Source: Microcaldota archaeon
GTDB taxonomy: Archaea > Micrarchaeota > Micrarchaeia > Anstonellales > Anstonellaceae
Assembly (NCBI GenBank): GCA_023248665.1
Contig: JAHFEC010000010.1
Coordinates: 1-16,445, forward strand
Direction of reading: 5' to 3'
DNA: 16,445 nucleotides
Shown: in pieces, positions 1 through 6,269 of the stretch
How positions within the stretch are numbered: the first letter of the stretch is position 1
Layout: each line of letters begins with the position of its first letter
The notes under the pieces: model-generated
The model's database searches: none
Told to the model about the DNA's origin: nothing
The model's input: only the letters and a program-made list of their open reading frames with translations
Position numbers and translations under genes: made by a program

Positions 1-27
1 GCATCTGTCTTTCGACGAGGTTTGGCC

Positions 28-192
28 GTCGCAAACCACGGTTTGCGATAAGTGAGCGGCAAAGCCGCTCACGGTATAAGTGGCCCCGCAAGAGCGACAA
101 CCGCGTTGTCGGTCGGCAACCGATTTGCCGATAGGTCGGCAGTAGCCGACCGTGCAAGTCGGCAACGGCCGACTGCGCATTGCGGGGGCAAT
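28..192. repeat. Tandem hairpin array (seven stem-loops)
   Basis: Seven inverted repeats follow one another. Stems (arm/arm) are 29-37/40-48, 52-60/64-72, 95-101/105-111, 113-119/125-131, 134-140/145-151, 157-163/168-174 and 179-183/188-192, all perfectly paired with loops of 2 to 5 bases. Three consecutive units start with GTCGGCA at 112, 135 and 158, exactly 23 bases apart. Linkers are similar (GATAAGT, GTATAAGT, GATAGGT, GTGCAAGT). A 7-base stem between 84-90 and 181-187 could close the four central hairpins into a multibranched RNA. GGTTTG at 19-24 can compete for the left arm of the first hairpin. No convincing protein is encoded. It lies directly 3' of the minus-strand gene ending at 205 and may continue left of the window. 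Function unknown: structured RNA, 3' UTR or palindromic repeat element are all possible. Confidence 0.8.
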
Positions 193-204
193 ATAATCAA
201 AAAC

Positions 205-729
205 TCAGCCTTCCGTGCGCGTCCCGTTGTTTCTCCAGTTGCGCGAGTCCGAGACGAGCTTCTTGTCTTCGGCTTTCACGAACACGATGTCCAGCATCTG
301 GAATGGCGTTCCCTTGAGCGGATGCTCGCCAAATATGCTGCTGATGAACAGGTACTTGTCGTATTCTCCGGTCGGCGCGGTGCGCGCCTCTAGGGGTATT
401 CCCTTGTAAACGAACCGCAGTTCTTCCGTGCGCCATTCGACCATCGGCCCGCGCCGCTCGCCGCCGTCCGTTCCGCGCGTGTCCATGTTGCCGATTCTGC
501 CGGGCGCGTCCGGCATCCCGCATCCCGGATGGCCGGCGTAAAGCTCTGGCATCCCGTATTCCTCTCCATACGGGAGGCGCGAAGCGCCGAGCCCGTTTTG
601 GATTTTCGCATTCCCGTTCCCGCCCGGCCTGTTCGTCATGCCCGTGCCGTTTCCAGCCGATGTTTGCCGGGCGTTTTCCCCACTGGTTTTCCCATCGCCT
701 CTGATTTTTTGCCTAACGTTCGTCTCCAT
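205..729 (-). CDS. Hypothetical protein, 174 aa
   Basis: I do not recognise this protein. ATG at 729-727 is preceded by GGTGAGG at ideal spacing, and the upstream helix-turn-helix gene stops nine bases before it, so the two are probably co-transcribed and coupled. Roughly the first 95 residues are rich in Gly, Asn, Arg and Pro and look disordered. The C-terminal part (about 95-174) looks folded, with alternating hydrophobic and charged segments such as VEWRTEELRFVYKGIPLEAR and MLDIVFVKAEDKKL. No signal peptide or membrane segment is seen. The link to a DNA-binding partner suggests an accessory or mobile-element function, but that is inference. The stop is followed by a T-rich stretch on the coding strand and then by the hairpin array. 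Confidence 0.55.
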   Translation of the reverse strand: METNVRQKIRGDGKTSGENARQTSAGNGTGMTNRPGGNGNAKIQNGLGASRLPYGEEYGMPELYAGHPGCGMPDAPGRIGNMDTRGTDGGERRGPMVEWRTEELRFVYKGIPLEARTAPTGEYDKYLFISSIFGEHPLKGTPFQMLDIVFVKAEDKKLVSDSRNWRNNGTRTEG

Positions 730-738
730 ATCCTCACC

Positions 739-981
739 TCACTTGGATGTGATGGCCCTCCACACCGAGGCGGCCGACACGCCGAATTGGCCGGCGATCA
801 AGCGCACGCTGACGGGATGGGTCAGATAGTATTCGCGGATGCGCAACCGGTCCTCTCGGGACAAGCAACGATTCCGTCCATTCTCCTGTTTTTCTTCGAC
901 TGATTTTTCGGGGGTTCTAGAATAAGTCTCCAAGAAGGATACGTGAACACCCGGCGCGCCTTGACTTAGACTGCATTGCAC
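739..981 (-). CDS. Small helix-turn-helix DNA-binding protein
   Basis: An 80-residue frame whose C-terminal 40 residues form a helix-turn-helix of the homeodomain-like/transposase-repressor kind: REDRLRIREYYLTHP, then VRLIAGQFGVSAASVWRAI, with the recognition helix at the very end. The protein stops just after this helix, so it is little more than a DNA-binding domain with a charged N-terminal arm. The start is uncertain. The GTG at 981 overlaps a GGAGGTG ribosome-binding sequence and is too close to it. The same sequence is well placed for an ATG at 976-974 in another frame, which runs only 19 codons to a TAG. A TTG near 932 is another in-frame choice. The gene could have an unusual start, a frameshift, or be decaying. 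It precedes, and is probably coupled to, the 174-residue protein. Confidence 0.55.
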   Translation of the reverse strand: MQCSLSQGAPGVHVSFLETYSRTPEKSVEEKQENGRNRCLSREDRLRIREYYLTHPVSVRLIAGQFGVSAASVWRAITSK

Positions 982-1017
982 CTCCGAAGTTCACCATATC
1001 CATACCTCTTGTTCCCC

Positions 1018-1072
1018 ATTTTTTATTCCGGGGATAAGTGATAGTTCTTTAGTCTGGTCCGTCTTTATATCC
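1018..1072. promoter_or_regulatory. Divergent promoter region with TATA-like boxes
   Basis: The gap between the minus-strand helix-turn-helix gene and rpe is AT-rich. CTTTATAT at 1063-1070 fits an archaeal TATA box for the plus strand (predicted start near 1093). On the minus strand GGAATAAAAAATGG (about 1017-1030) could serve the helix-turn-helix gene with a start near 997, leaving a short leader that carries GGAGGTG. A second plus-strand candidate, CTTTTTATGG at 1113-1122, would place a start at about 1145, giving a leaderless rpe message at ATG 1146. None is proven. Confidence 0.4.
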
Positions 1073-1145
1073 TTATGTTTCAGGACTCTTGCGCGCGTCG
1101 GCCTTCTCCATGCTTTTTATGGTTTGGCCGGCCATCTCTTGCCAT

Positions 1146-1850
1146 ATGGCCAGAGAAAGGAAACCCGGAATCAAGGCGCCGCCGGCAAGCCCGGCCAAAA
1201 TCGAGGTCGTTCCCGCCATCCTCGCCTATTCTCCGGATGAGATGCGCGCGCGCATCGCCTCGGTGCCGGACTGCCCCATCCTGCAGATTGACCTGATGGA
1301 CGGCAAATTCGTCAACAACAAAACCGTCGGGCTTGACGAGTTGGCCGATTTTTCATTCCCGCCCGGGAAACTCATCGAATACCATCTGATGGTGGCCGAT
1401 CCGCTGGAATGGATCGGGCGCCTGCCGGCCGAGAATGAAACCATTTTCCAAGTGCACATCGAAAGCGTAGAACCCGCCGGCATCCCGCGCGTGCGCGAGG
1501 CGGTGCGCGCTCGCGGGCTTCATTGTTCCTTAGCGTGGGCGCTCAATCCGCCCACCCCGCTCCCGGCCATCGAGCCGCATCTTGGGGGCATTTCTGAAGT
1601 GCTTGTCATGACCGTCAATCCCGGCTTTTCGGGCCAGAAATACCTCCCTGAAATGGAAGAGAAGATGCGCGCCCTTCGTGCCGCGCATCCCGCGCTCACC
1701 ATCGAAATCGACGGCGGCGTGGACAAATCGAATGCAGAGCGCGCGGTAAATGCCGGGGCAAACAGGCTTGCCGCCGCTTCGGCCCTCTTCAAGCAGAAAA
1801 ATCCGCAGGCCGCCTGCCAAGAGCTTAAAAGGCTTGCAAATCATATATGA
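1146..1850 (+). CDS. rpe: Ribulose-phosphate 3-epimerase (divergent)
   Basis: A 234-residue TIM-barrel epimerase interconverting ribulose 5-phosphate and xylulose 5-phosphate. Family landmarks in order: VVPAIL near residue 16, QIDLMDGKFVNN, EYHLMVADP, LNPPTPL, MTVNPGFSGQ, EIDGGV and AGANRLAAASALF. The metal ligands Asp (QID), His (YHLMV) and Asp (EIDGGV) are present, but the usual first His is Gln (LQID for VHFD in the E. coli enzyme), the N-terminal Ser is Ala (VPAIL for APSIL), and the phosphate-binding GS is AS. It may be a divergent epimerase or a related activity. The frame is open from TTG 1089 with another ATG at 1110. I prefer ATG 1146 because the extra upstream residues (MLFMVWPAISCH) are unlike the family and a TATA-like box lies 25-30 bases upstream. 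It heads an operon with the two transketolase halves; 18 bases separate its stop from the next ATG. Confidence 0.85.
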   Translation: MARERKPGIKAPPASPAKIEVVPAILAYSPDEMRARIASVPDCPILQIDLMDGKFVNNKTVGLDELADFSFPPGKLIEYHLMVADPLEWIGRLPAENETIFQVHIESVEPAGIPRVREAVRARGLHCSLAWALNPPTPLPAIEPHLGGISEVLVMTVNPGFSGQKYLPEMEEKMRALRAAHPALTIEIDGGVDKSNAERAVNAGANRLAAASALFKQKNPQAACQELKRLANHI

Positions 1851-1868
1851 ACCCGGAGGCATATCTTA

Positions 1869-2750
1869 ATGTCCGCGCCCTCGAACCATCCCTATTCCAT
1901 CCAAGCCCTCCGGCTCAAGGCCAATGACGTTCGGATGGACATCATCCGCATGCTGTTGCCGGCCAAATCTGGGCACTCGGCCGGCCCGCTGGGCATGGCC
2001 GACGTGTTCACGGCCCTCTATTTCCATTCCCTCCGGCACGATCCGAAGAATCCGAAATGGGGCGAGCGCGACCGGGTGCTGCTCTCCAACGGCCACATCT
2101 GCCCGGTGCTCTACGCTGCGCTGGGCGAGGCGGGATATTTTGGCAAGGAGAAACTTTCCACGTTCCGCAAATTCGGCTCGCCTCTGCAGGGCCACCCGCA
2201 TCTTGGCAGCCTGCCCGGGATTGAAACCTCTTCCGGCCCGCTGGGCCAGGGCCTTTCGCAGGCCTGCGGCATGGCGCTCGCGGCCCGGATGGACGATAAA
2301 AAGCGAGTCTTCTGGTGCCTCATGTCCGACGGCGAGCACGAAGAGGGGCAGGTGTGGGAAGCCATCCTGCTCGCGGCCAAATACCGCTTGGGCAGCGTCA
2401 TCGCCGTCATGGACCGCAATTTCATCCAGATCGACGGGCGCACGGAGGACATCATGCCGCTCGAGCCTTTCGCCGACAAGTTCCGCGCGTTCAACTGGCG
2501 GGTCGTCGAAATCGACGGCAACGACATGGAATCCGTCGTAAAAACTCTTGACGAGGCGCGAGCGCACGCGCTCGCCCATCCCCACTCGCCCCCCCTCATG
2601 ATCATCGCCAAGACCGTTCCGGGCAAGGGCGTGTCCTTCATGGAAAACAAGTACCAATGGCACGGCAAGCCGCCCAACGCCGAGGAGGCGCAGGCCGCGC
2701 TCGCCGAATTGGAAAAACAAAGGGCGGATATCCTCGCCCAAAAAGACTAA
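1869..2750 (+). CDS. tkt: Transketolase, N-terminal (ThDP-binding) subunit
   Basis: 293 residues covering the thiamine-diphosphate-binding half of transketolase, which moves two-carbon units between sugar phosphates in the non-oxidative pentose phosphate pathway. Visible motifs: GHSAGPLGMADVFTALYF near residue 35, GHPHLGS followed by SSGPLGQGLSQACGMALA, and the ThDP/Mg motif beginning SDGEHEEGQVWEA and ending with DRNFIQIDG. The ATG has GGAGG nine bases upstream. The C-terminal half is a separate gene starting 12 bases after this stop, as is usual in archaea and some bacteria, so the split is not a frameshift. Two-subunit assembly is expected from family knowledge. Confidence 0.95.
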   Translation: MSAPSNHPYSIQALRLKANDVRMDIIRMLLPAKSGHSAGPLGMADVFTALYFHSLRHDPKNPKWGERDRVLLSNGHICPVLYAALGEAGYFGKEKLSTFRKFGSPLQGHPHLGSLPGIETSSGPLGQGLSQACGMALAARMDDKKRVFWCLMSDGEHEEGQVWEAILLAAKYRLGSVIAVMDRNFIQIDGRTEDIMPLEPFADKFRAFNWRVVEIDGNDMESVVKTLDEARAHALAHPHSPPLMIIAKTVPGKGVSFMENKYQWHGKPPNAEEAQAALAELEKQRADILAQKD

Positions 2751-2762
2751 CCCGGTTGTTTT

Positions 2763-3767
2763 ATGCCCTCCATTTCATCCCACGTCAATCCCGCCATGCA
2801 CCTCGCTCCCGGCCTGTTCGGCGAGGGCCTCCCCAAGGCGGCCACGCGCGAAGGCTGGGGCAAGGCCTTGGTCGAAATCGGCCAGTCCAATCCCGGGCTC
2901 GTCGTCCTCTCGGCCGACGTCTCCGGCTCGGTCCACACCCACTTGTTCGAGAAAGCCTTCCCCGAGCGCTTCGTTCAGTGCGGGGTGGCCGAGCAGAACA
3001 TGGCCAGCGTGGCGGCCGGCCTCGCGCTCGGCGGGAAAACGGTTTTCTTTTCTGCCTATGGCGTGTTCTCGCCGGGCCGCAACTGGGACCAGATCCGCGT
3101 CAATATCGCCTACAACGACCTCAACGTCAAATTCTCGGGCGCCCACGCCGGCATCACGGTGGGGCCGGACGGGGCCACCCATCAGGCGATGGAAGACATC
3201 GCCATCATGCGTGTGCTCCCGAACGTGTGCGTCCTCTGCCCCTCGGATTCCATCGAGGCCAACAAGGCGGCGAAGGCGGCCGCCGCCCGCCCCGGGCCGG
3301 TCTACATTCGCCTAAGCCGCGAGAAGAGCCCGGTGTACACCACCGCTGACACGCCGTTCGAAATCGGCAAGATGGACGTCCTGCGCGAAGGCAAGGACGT
3401 GGCCATCGTGGCCACGGGCCTGTGCGTCCATGAGGCCCTCCAGGCCGCGAAGAAATTGTCGGACGAGGGCATCGAGGCGGCGGTGCTCAACGGCCACACC
3501 ATAAAACCGCTCGACAAGAAAACACTGGTCGAATTCGCCCGCTCGTGCGGATGCGTCGTGACGGCCGAAGAGCACCAGATCACCGGCGGCCTGGGCGGCG
3601 CGGTGGCGGAAACGCTTGGCGAGGAATGCCCCGTGCCGCTCGTGCGCGTCGGCATGCCGGACCAGTTCGGCCAATCCGGCGAGGGCTGGGCGCTCATGGC
3701 CCATTACGGCATGGATGCGGCCGGCATTCTGAAGGCGGCCAAGCAGGCGATCGGGAAAAAGGCATAA
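2763..3767 (+). CDS. tkt: Transketolase, C-terminal (pyrimidine-binding) subunit
   Basis: 334 residues comprising the pyrimidine-binding domain (about 25-190) and the transketolase C-terminal domain (about 205-325). The catalytic glutamate lies in QCGVAEQNMASVAAGLA, which activates the ThDP carried by the partner subunit; FFSAYGVF and SGAHAGITVGPDGATHQAMED are typical of the family. The last part (VAIVATG, LNGHTIKPLD, EEHQITGGLGG) is the C-terminal domain. The ATG at 2763 follows a TTGTTTT leader without a strong Shine-Dalgarno, and coupling to the preceding gene is likely. Bases at its 3' end and just downstream (3731-3769) have a partial imperfect copy at 4698-4733, after the NYN gene. Confidence 0.95.
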   Translation: MPSISSHVNPAMHLAPGLFGEGLPKAATREGWGKALVEIGQSNPGLVVLSADVSGSVHTHLFEKAFPERFVQCGVAEQNMASVAAGLALGGKTVFFSAYGVFSPGRNWDQIRVNIAYNDLNVKFSGAHAGITVGPDGATHQAMEDIAIMRVLPNVCVLCPSDSIEANKAAKAAAARPGPVYIRLSREKSPVYTTADTPFEIGKMDVLREGKDVAIVATGLCVHEALQAAKKLSDEGIEAAVLNGHTIKPLDKKTLVEFARSCGCVVTAEEHQITGGLGGAVAETLGEECPVPLVRVGMPDQFGQSGEGWALMAHYGMDAAGILKAAKQAIGKKA

Positions 3768-3769
3768 GA
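3731..3769. repeat. Imperfect repeat, copy A (end of transketolase)
   Basis: The last codons of the transketolase C-terminal gene and the following bases. It shares GAAGGCGGC and, after a variable middle, the exact 15-mer GAAAAAGGCATAAGA with 4698-4733 downstream of the NYN gene. The second copy is no longer coding. This suggests a duplicated tail of the transketolase gene on the far side of the inserted NYN gene. Confidence 0.5.
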
Positions 3770-3798
3770 CGGAAAAGAGAAACGAATAAGAAGCGCGG

Positions 3799-4026
3799 AT
3801 GAGCCAAAGCATCTGCCGGGCTTCTTGCTCGCCAGCCATCACGGACAAATCGAATGCCGTGCGCGCAGTAAATGCCGGCGCAAACAGGCTTGCCGCCGCT
3901 TCGGCCGTATTCGGGCAGAAAAATCCACAAGACGCTTACCGCGAGCTTAAAATACTTGCAAAATCCATAGAAGCTGCGGCGAAAAAACACAGACCAAAAG
4001 AAATAAAAAGGCCATCTGGGATATAA
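3799..4026 (+). pseudogene. Duplicated 3' fragment of rpe
   Basis: A 75-residue frame whose residues about 16-58 copy the last 42 residues of the epimerase upstream: DKSNAVRAVNAGANRLAAAS here against DKSNAERAVNAGANRLAAAS there. At the DNA level 3843-3962 matches 1721-1840 with roughly 85 percent identity by eye, beginning abruptly at GGACAAATCG. The preceding 15 codons do not match rpe and the 3' end reads on about 17 residues into lysine-rich sequence instead of stopping. It lacks the rest of the barrel, including two of the metal ligands, so it cannot be an epimerase. The reading frame is still open, implying either recent formation or a small expressed peptide. It is best read as a scar of recombination with a second, diverged rpe. 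Confidence 0.8.
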
Positions 4027-4091
4027 CTCTACTATGATCCCCGGTGATTGCAAGGTCGCCGGATGCATTTATAATTCTGGTTTTGGATATG
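4018..4091. repeat. Imperfect repeat, copy A (NYN gene leader)
   Basis: Sequence before and into the NYN gene that recurs at 4743-4803. Shared blocks are TATGATCC, GGTGAT, GCAAGGTC and TTTTGGATA in the same order, with extra bases in this copy including TTTATAAT at 4068-4075. The left part, GATATAAC at 4019-4026, is a plausible archaeal TATA box with a predicted start near 4049, so the repeat may be a duplicated promoter and leader. Confidence 0.6.
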
Positions 4092-4676
4092 ACCGACGCA
4101 GAAGAAGGGAGCGATAAAACTGCGTTGGTCTTTGTTGACAACGGCTATTTGCGCTTGGTGGCCAAGCGCTTCGGCCTCTCCAGTCGTTATGGCCTCCACA
4201 AGCTGGCAGATGTGCTATGCACAAAAGCAGGGCTGAAATGCGCCAAAATATTCTTTTACACGGCTCCACCCTTTCAAGGCTCCAAACCAAGTGACGATGA
4301 AAAACACCGAAAAGCGAATTATGACCGCTTCGTCGACAGATTAAAGTCCGATCCAACCATAACCATTCGGGAAGGCCGGTGCCAAAAGATAGGAAATGAA
4401 TATTTTCAGAAAGGCGTGGACACGCTGATGACTATGGATTTGGTCGGCGCGAAAGGCCATTATCCCGATGTTCATTCGGTGGTGGTCATCACTTCGGATA
4501 CTGATTTTGTCCCAGTGTTGCGAGCCATACGGGAGGATGGTATTAAGGTTGTTTTGTGCTATTACAATGACTACATTCGGCATTCAAGATTTTCGATGTC
4601 CAACCATCTCTTAACTGTCTGCGACCGCTCCATCCTTTTGAGCCCGGAGCAGTTCAAGGAGGCGGAACGGGATTAA
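4089..4676 (+). CDS. NYN-domain (LabA/DUF88-like) putative ribonuclease
   Basis: 195 residues with the PIN-like NYN fold. The acidic residues expected to hold metal are visible: Asp in ALVFVDNGYL (about residue 17), Asp residues in KGVDTLMTMDLVGAK (about 107-114), and Asp residues in VVVITSDTDFVPVLRAIRE (about 132-138). The last motif is diagnostic of the NYN/LabA group, whose characterised members are RNases or have regulatory roles. No extra C-terminal domain is attached. The frame is open back to GTG 4044, but ATG 4089 is preferred because the likely transcription start lies near 4049 and the domain begins soon after. There is no clear Shine-Dalgarno. It sits between transketolase and transaldolase, bounded by repeats, next to a glycosylase-like gene; its substrate is unknown. 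Confidence 0.85.
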   Translation: MTDAEEGSDKTALVFVDNGYLRLVAKRFGLSSRYGLHKLADVLCTKAGLKCAKIFFYTAPPFQGSKPSDDEKHRKANYDRFVDRLKSDPTITIREGRCQKIGNEYFQKGVDTLMTMDLVGAKGHYPDVHSVVVITSDTDFVPVLRAIREDGIKVVLCYYNDYIRHSRFSMSNHLLTVCDRSILLSPEQFKEAERD

Positions 4677-4697
4677 TGAGTTTTTACTTGGATTGGG

Positions 4698-4733
4698 AAG
4701 GCGGCGAAAAAGCTATGAGAAAAAGGCATAAGA
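4698..4733. repeat. Imperfect repeat, copy B (transketolase-tail-like)
   Basis: Non-coding sequence after the NYN stop that resembles 3731-3769. GAAGGCGGC is followed by a lysine-codon-like A-rich stretch and then by GAAAAAGGCATAAGA, identical to the transketolase terminus. It is immediately followed by copy B of the second repeat, so two blocks found apart on the left of the NYN gene are adjacent here. Confidence 0.5.
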
Positions 4734-4742
4734 AGAACGAAC

Positions 4743-4803
4743 GGGCAATTAATCCTATTATGATCCGGGTGATCGCAAGGTCTCCGTTTCCGATTTTGGA
4801 TAG
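4743..4803. repeat. Imperfect repeat, copy B (leader-like)
   Basis: Matches 4018-4091 in order: TAATCCTATTATGATCC against TAACTCTACTATGATCC, then GGTGATCGCAAGGTC and TTTTGGATA, with two deletions relative to copy A. AATTAAT at about 4746-4752 occupies the place of the TATA-like box in copy A, so it may act as the promoter of the glycosylase-like gene starting at 4859. Confidence 0.6.
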
Positions 4804-4858
4804 GCGGAACAGGCAAAAGGAAAAAACTGGATAAACGCCAAGGTATTAGGGGCAGAAG

Positions 4859-5500
4859 ATGCGGGAAATTTTAAGACTAATCGAAACAGACGTTTTTCTA
4901 GTGCCTTCAACAGATATACTGTTCAACCAATACAATGACAATGACCAGAACGACATTACAAATGGCAGCGAGATACGGAAAGATAATCTTCGTAGATATA
5001 TACAATCATTTCGAACTCCACCAAGTATAGTTCTGGTTGGAGAGGCACCTGGATTTCATGGATGTCGCTTCTCCGGTGTCCCGTTCACCGATGAAAGAAA
5101 TCTATTGGATGGCATCCCAATTATCGGTGAGAAATCGAGTGTAGGGCCAGAGAGAAAGAAAGAACGTTCGGCAGGTACCGTTTGGAGCGTGCTTGCTCAA
5201 TATCGGACCCAACTGTTCATCTGGAATTGCATTCCCTTCCACCCACACACGCCCGGGGATAATTCGCAAAATAGAACTCCTACGAATATAGAGTTTAGTA
5301 ATCACAAGAATATTTTACGGGGAATTCTCAGGAGTTTAGGGCCGCAGCATGTATTCGCTGTGGGAAAAAGGGCAGAGACGACCCTTAGCAATATCAATAT
5401 CAAATCAGATTATATTAGACATCCTGCCCACGGTGGGGATAAAATATTCAAGAATACGATGAGCAGACGACTAAATGAGATCACACAAGTGCATTCATGA
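4859..5500 (+). CDS. Uracil-DNA glycosylase superfamily protein
   Basis: 213 residues with the two signatures of the superfamily: motif 1 VLVGEAPGFHGCRFSGVPFT (about residues 58-77) and motif 3 RHPAHGG (about 191-197). Between them are the substrate-pocket strand LFIWNCIPFHPH (about 120-131, with the expected Asn) and AVGKRAE. There is no iron-sulphur cysteine cluster as in family 4 enzymes, so it belongs to another branch. Expected role: removal of uracil or another damaged base from DNA; some relatives are non-catalytic. Base composition is clearly more AT-rich than the metabolic genes nearby, suggesting recent acquisition. ATG 4859 follows AGGGG at a suitable distance. Its TGA stop overlaps the ribosome-binding sequence of transaldolase. 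Confidence 0.85.
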   Translation: MREILRLIETDVFLVPSTDILFNQYNDNDQNDITNGSEIRKDNLRRYIQSFRTPPSIVLVGEAPGFHGCRFSGVPFTDERNLLDGIPIIGEKSSVGPERKKERSAGTVWSVLAQYRTQLFIWNCIPFHPHTPGDNSQNRTPTNIEFSNHKNILRGILRSLGPQHVFAVGKRAETTLSNINIKSDYIRHPAHGGDKIFKNTMSRRLNEITQVHS

Positions 5501-5509
5501 GGTGTTTGT

Positions 5510-6172
5510 ATGAAAATATTTTTGGATACTGCCGACGTTGACAAAATCCGCTCGCTGGCCGAAACCGGCCTCGTGGACGGCATCACCACCAACCCGACGC
5601 TCATCATGAAGGCCGGCCGGGAGCACAAGCAGGCGATCCAGGAGATCTGCAAAATCATCAAGGGTCCGGTCAGCGTGGAGGGCATCGGCGAGACGGCCGA
5701 AGAGATGGTCAAGGACGCGCGCGTCTTTGCCAAGTGGGCTCCCAGCGTGGTGGCCAAGGTGCCCATGACGGCCGAGGGCCTCAAGGCCGTGCGCGTTCTG
5801 GAGAAAGAGGGCATCCCCTGCAACGTGACGCTCGTATTCTCGCCCGCGCAGGCGCTCCTCGCCGCGAAAGCCGGCGCCTCCTATGCCTCGCCCTTCGTCG
5901 GCCGCCTCGACGACGTCTCCGAGCGCGGCATGCATCTGGTAGAGGAGATCTTGCAGATCTACGAGCTCTACGGCTTCAAGACGCAGGTCATCGTCGCATC
6001 GGTGCGCTCGCCCATGCACGTCACGCAGGCGGCCAAGATGGGGGCGCACATCGCCACCGTGCCGCCGGAGATATTCGGCAAGCTCTTTTCCCACCCGCTC
6101 ACGGATAAGGGCATCCAGCAGTTCGTCGAGGATTACAAGAAGGCGGAGAGCGCCGCAAAAGCAAAAAAGTGA
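5510..6172 (+). CDS. tal: Transaldolase (TalC/MipB-type)
   Basis: 220 residues, the short class of transaldolase, which transfers a dihydroxyacetone unit between sugar phosphates via a Schiff base. Asp6 in FLDTADVD, Asn28 in GITTNPT and the Schiff-base Lys83 in AKVPMT are present. Glu57 in VSVEGIG and Phe in NVTLVFSPAQA, where fructose-6-phosphate aldolases carry Gln and Tyr, favour transaldolase over aldolase activity. The Ser/Arg phosphate site is in ASVRS. ATG 5510 has TGAGGTG upstream, overlapping the stop of the preceding gene, so the two are translationally coupled. It completes the pentose phosphate set with rpe and transketolase, from which it is separated by the NYN/glycosylase insertion. 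Confidence 0.95.
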   Translation: MKIFLDTADVDKIRSLAETGLVDGITTNPTLIMKAGREHKQAIQEICKIIKGPVSVEGIGETAEEMVKDARVFAKWAPSVVAKVPMTAEGLKAVRVLEKEGIPCNVTLVFSPAQALLAAKAGASYASPFVGRLDDVSERGMHLVEEILQIYELYGFKTQVIVASVRSPMHVTQAAKMGAHIATVPPEIFGKLFSHPLTDKGIQQFVEDYKKAESAAKAKK

Positions 6173-6178
6173 TTGAAT

Positions 6179-6208
6179 AAAAAAAGGACCGGCGCCCTCG
6201 AGGGCGCC
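6179..6208. terminator. Palindromic terminator between convergent genes
   Basis: GGCGCCCTCGAGGGCGCC at 6191-6208 is a perfect 18-base palindrome between the ends of transaldolase (plus) and purD (minus). On the minus strand it is followed directly by a T7 run (A7 at 6179-6185), giving a classic hairpin-plus-T-tract terminator for purD. On the plus strand several short T runs follow at 6216-6260, which would suit archaeal T-tract termination. Confidence 0.75.
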
Positions 6209-6269
6209 TTCCCCGATTTTTCATATTTTCCTGATTTTCGATATTTTTAGCTCCTTATTCTTTTCTGTC

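Noticed and set aside
84..187. tRNA or tRNA-like gene
   Set aside because: A 7-base closing stem exists, but the enclosed arms have 7-base stems with 3-5 base loops and there is no T-loop consensus or anticodon loop.
28..192. CRISPR array
   Set aside because: Units are themselves palindromic and follow each other almost directly; there are no constant direct repeats with unique spacers of regular length.
52..393. Open frame on the plus strand across the hairpin array
   Set aside because: The frame is built from hairpin sequence and then runs antisense to the 174-residue gene; there is no recognisable domain and no ribosome-binding site.
1866..2741. 291-residue open frame antisense to transketolase
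   Set aside because: A shadow frame in GC-rich DNA, rich in Arg, Gly and His, with no domain; the plus-strand product is clearly transketolase.
2750..2763. Frameshift splitting transketolase
   Set aside because: Two-gene transketolase is normal in archaea; both halves have complete domains, proper ends and their own starts.
4068..4075. TTTATAAT as the TATA box of the NYN gene
   Set aside because: It is only about 20 bases before ATG 4089, which would start the transcript inside the gene; the duplicate leader lacks it.
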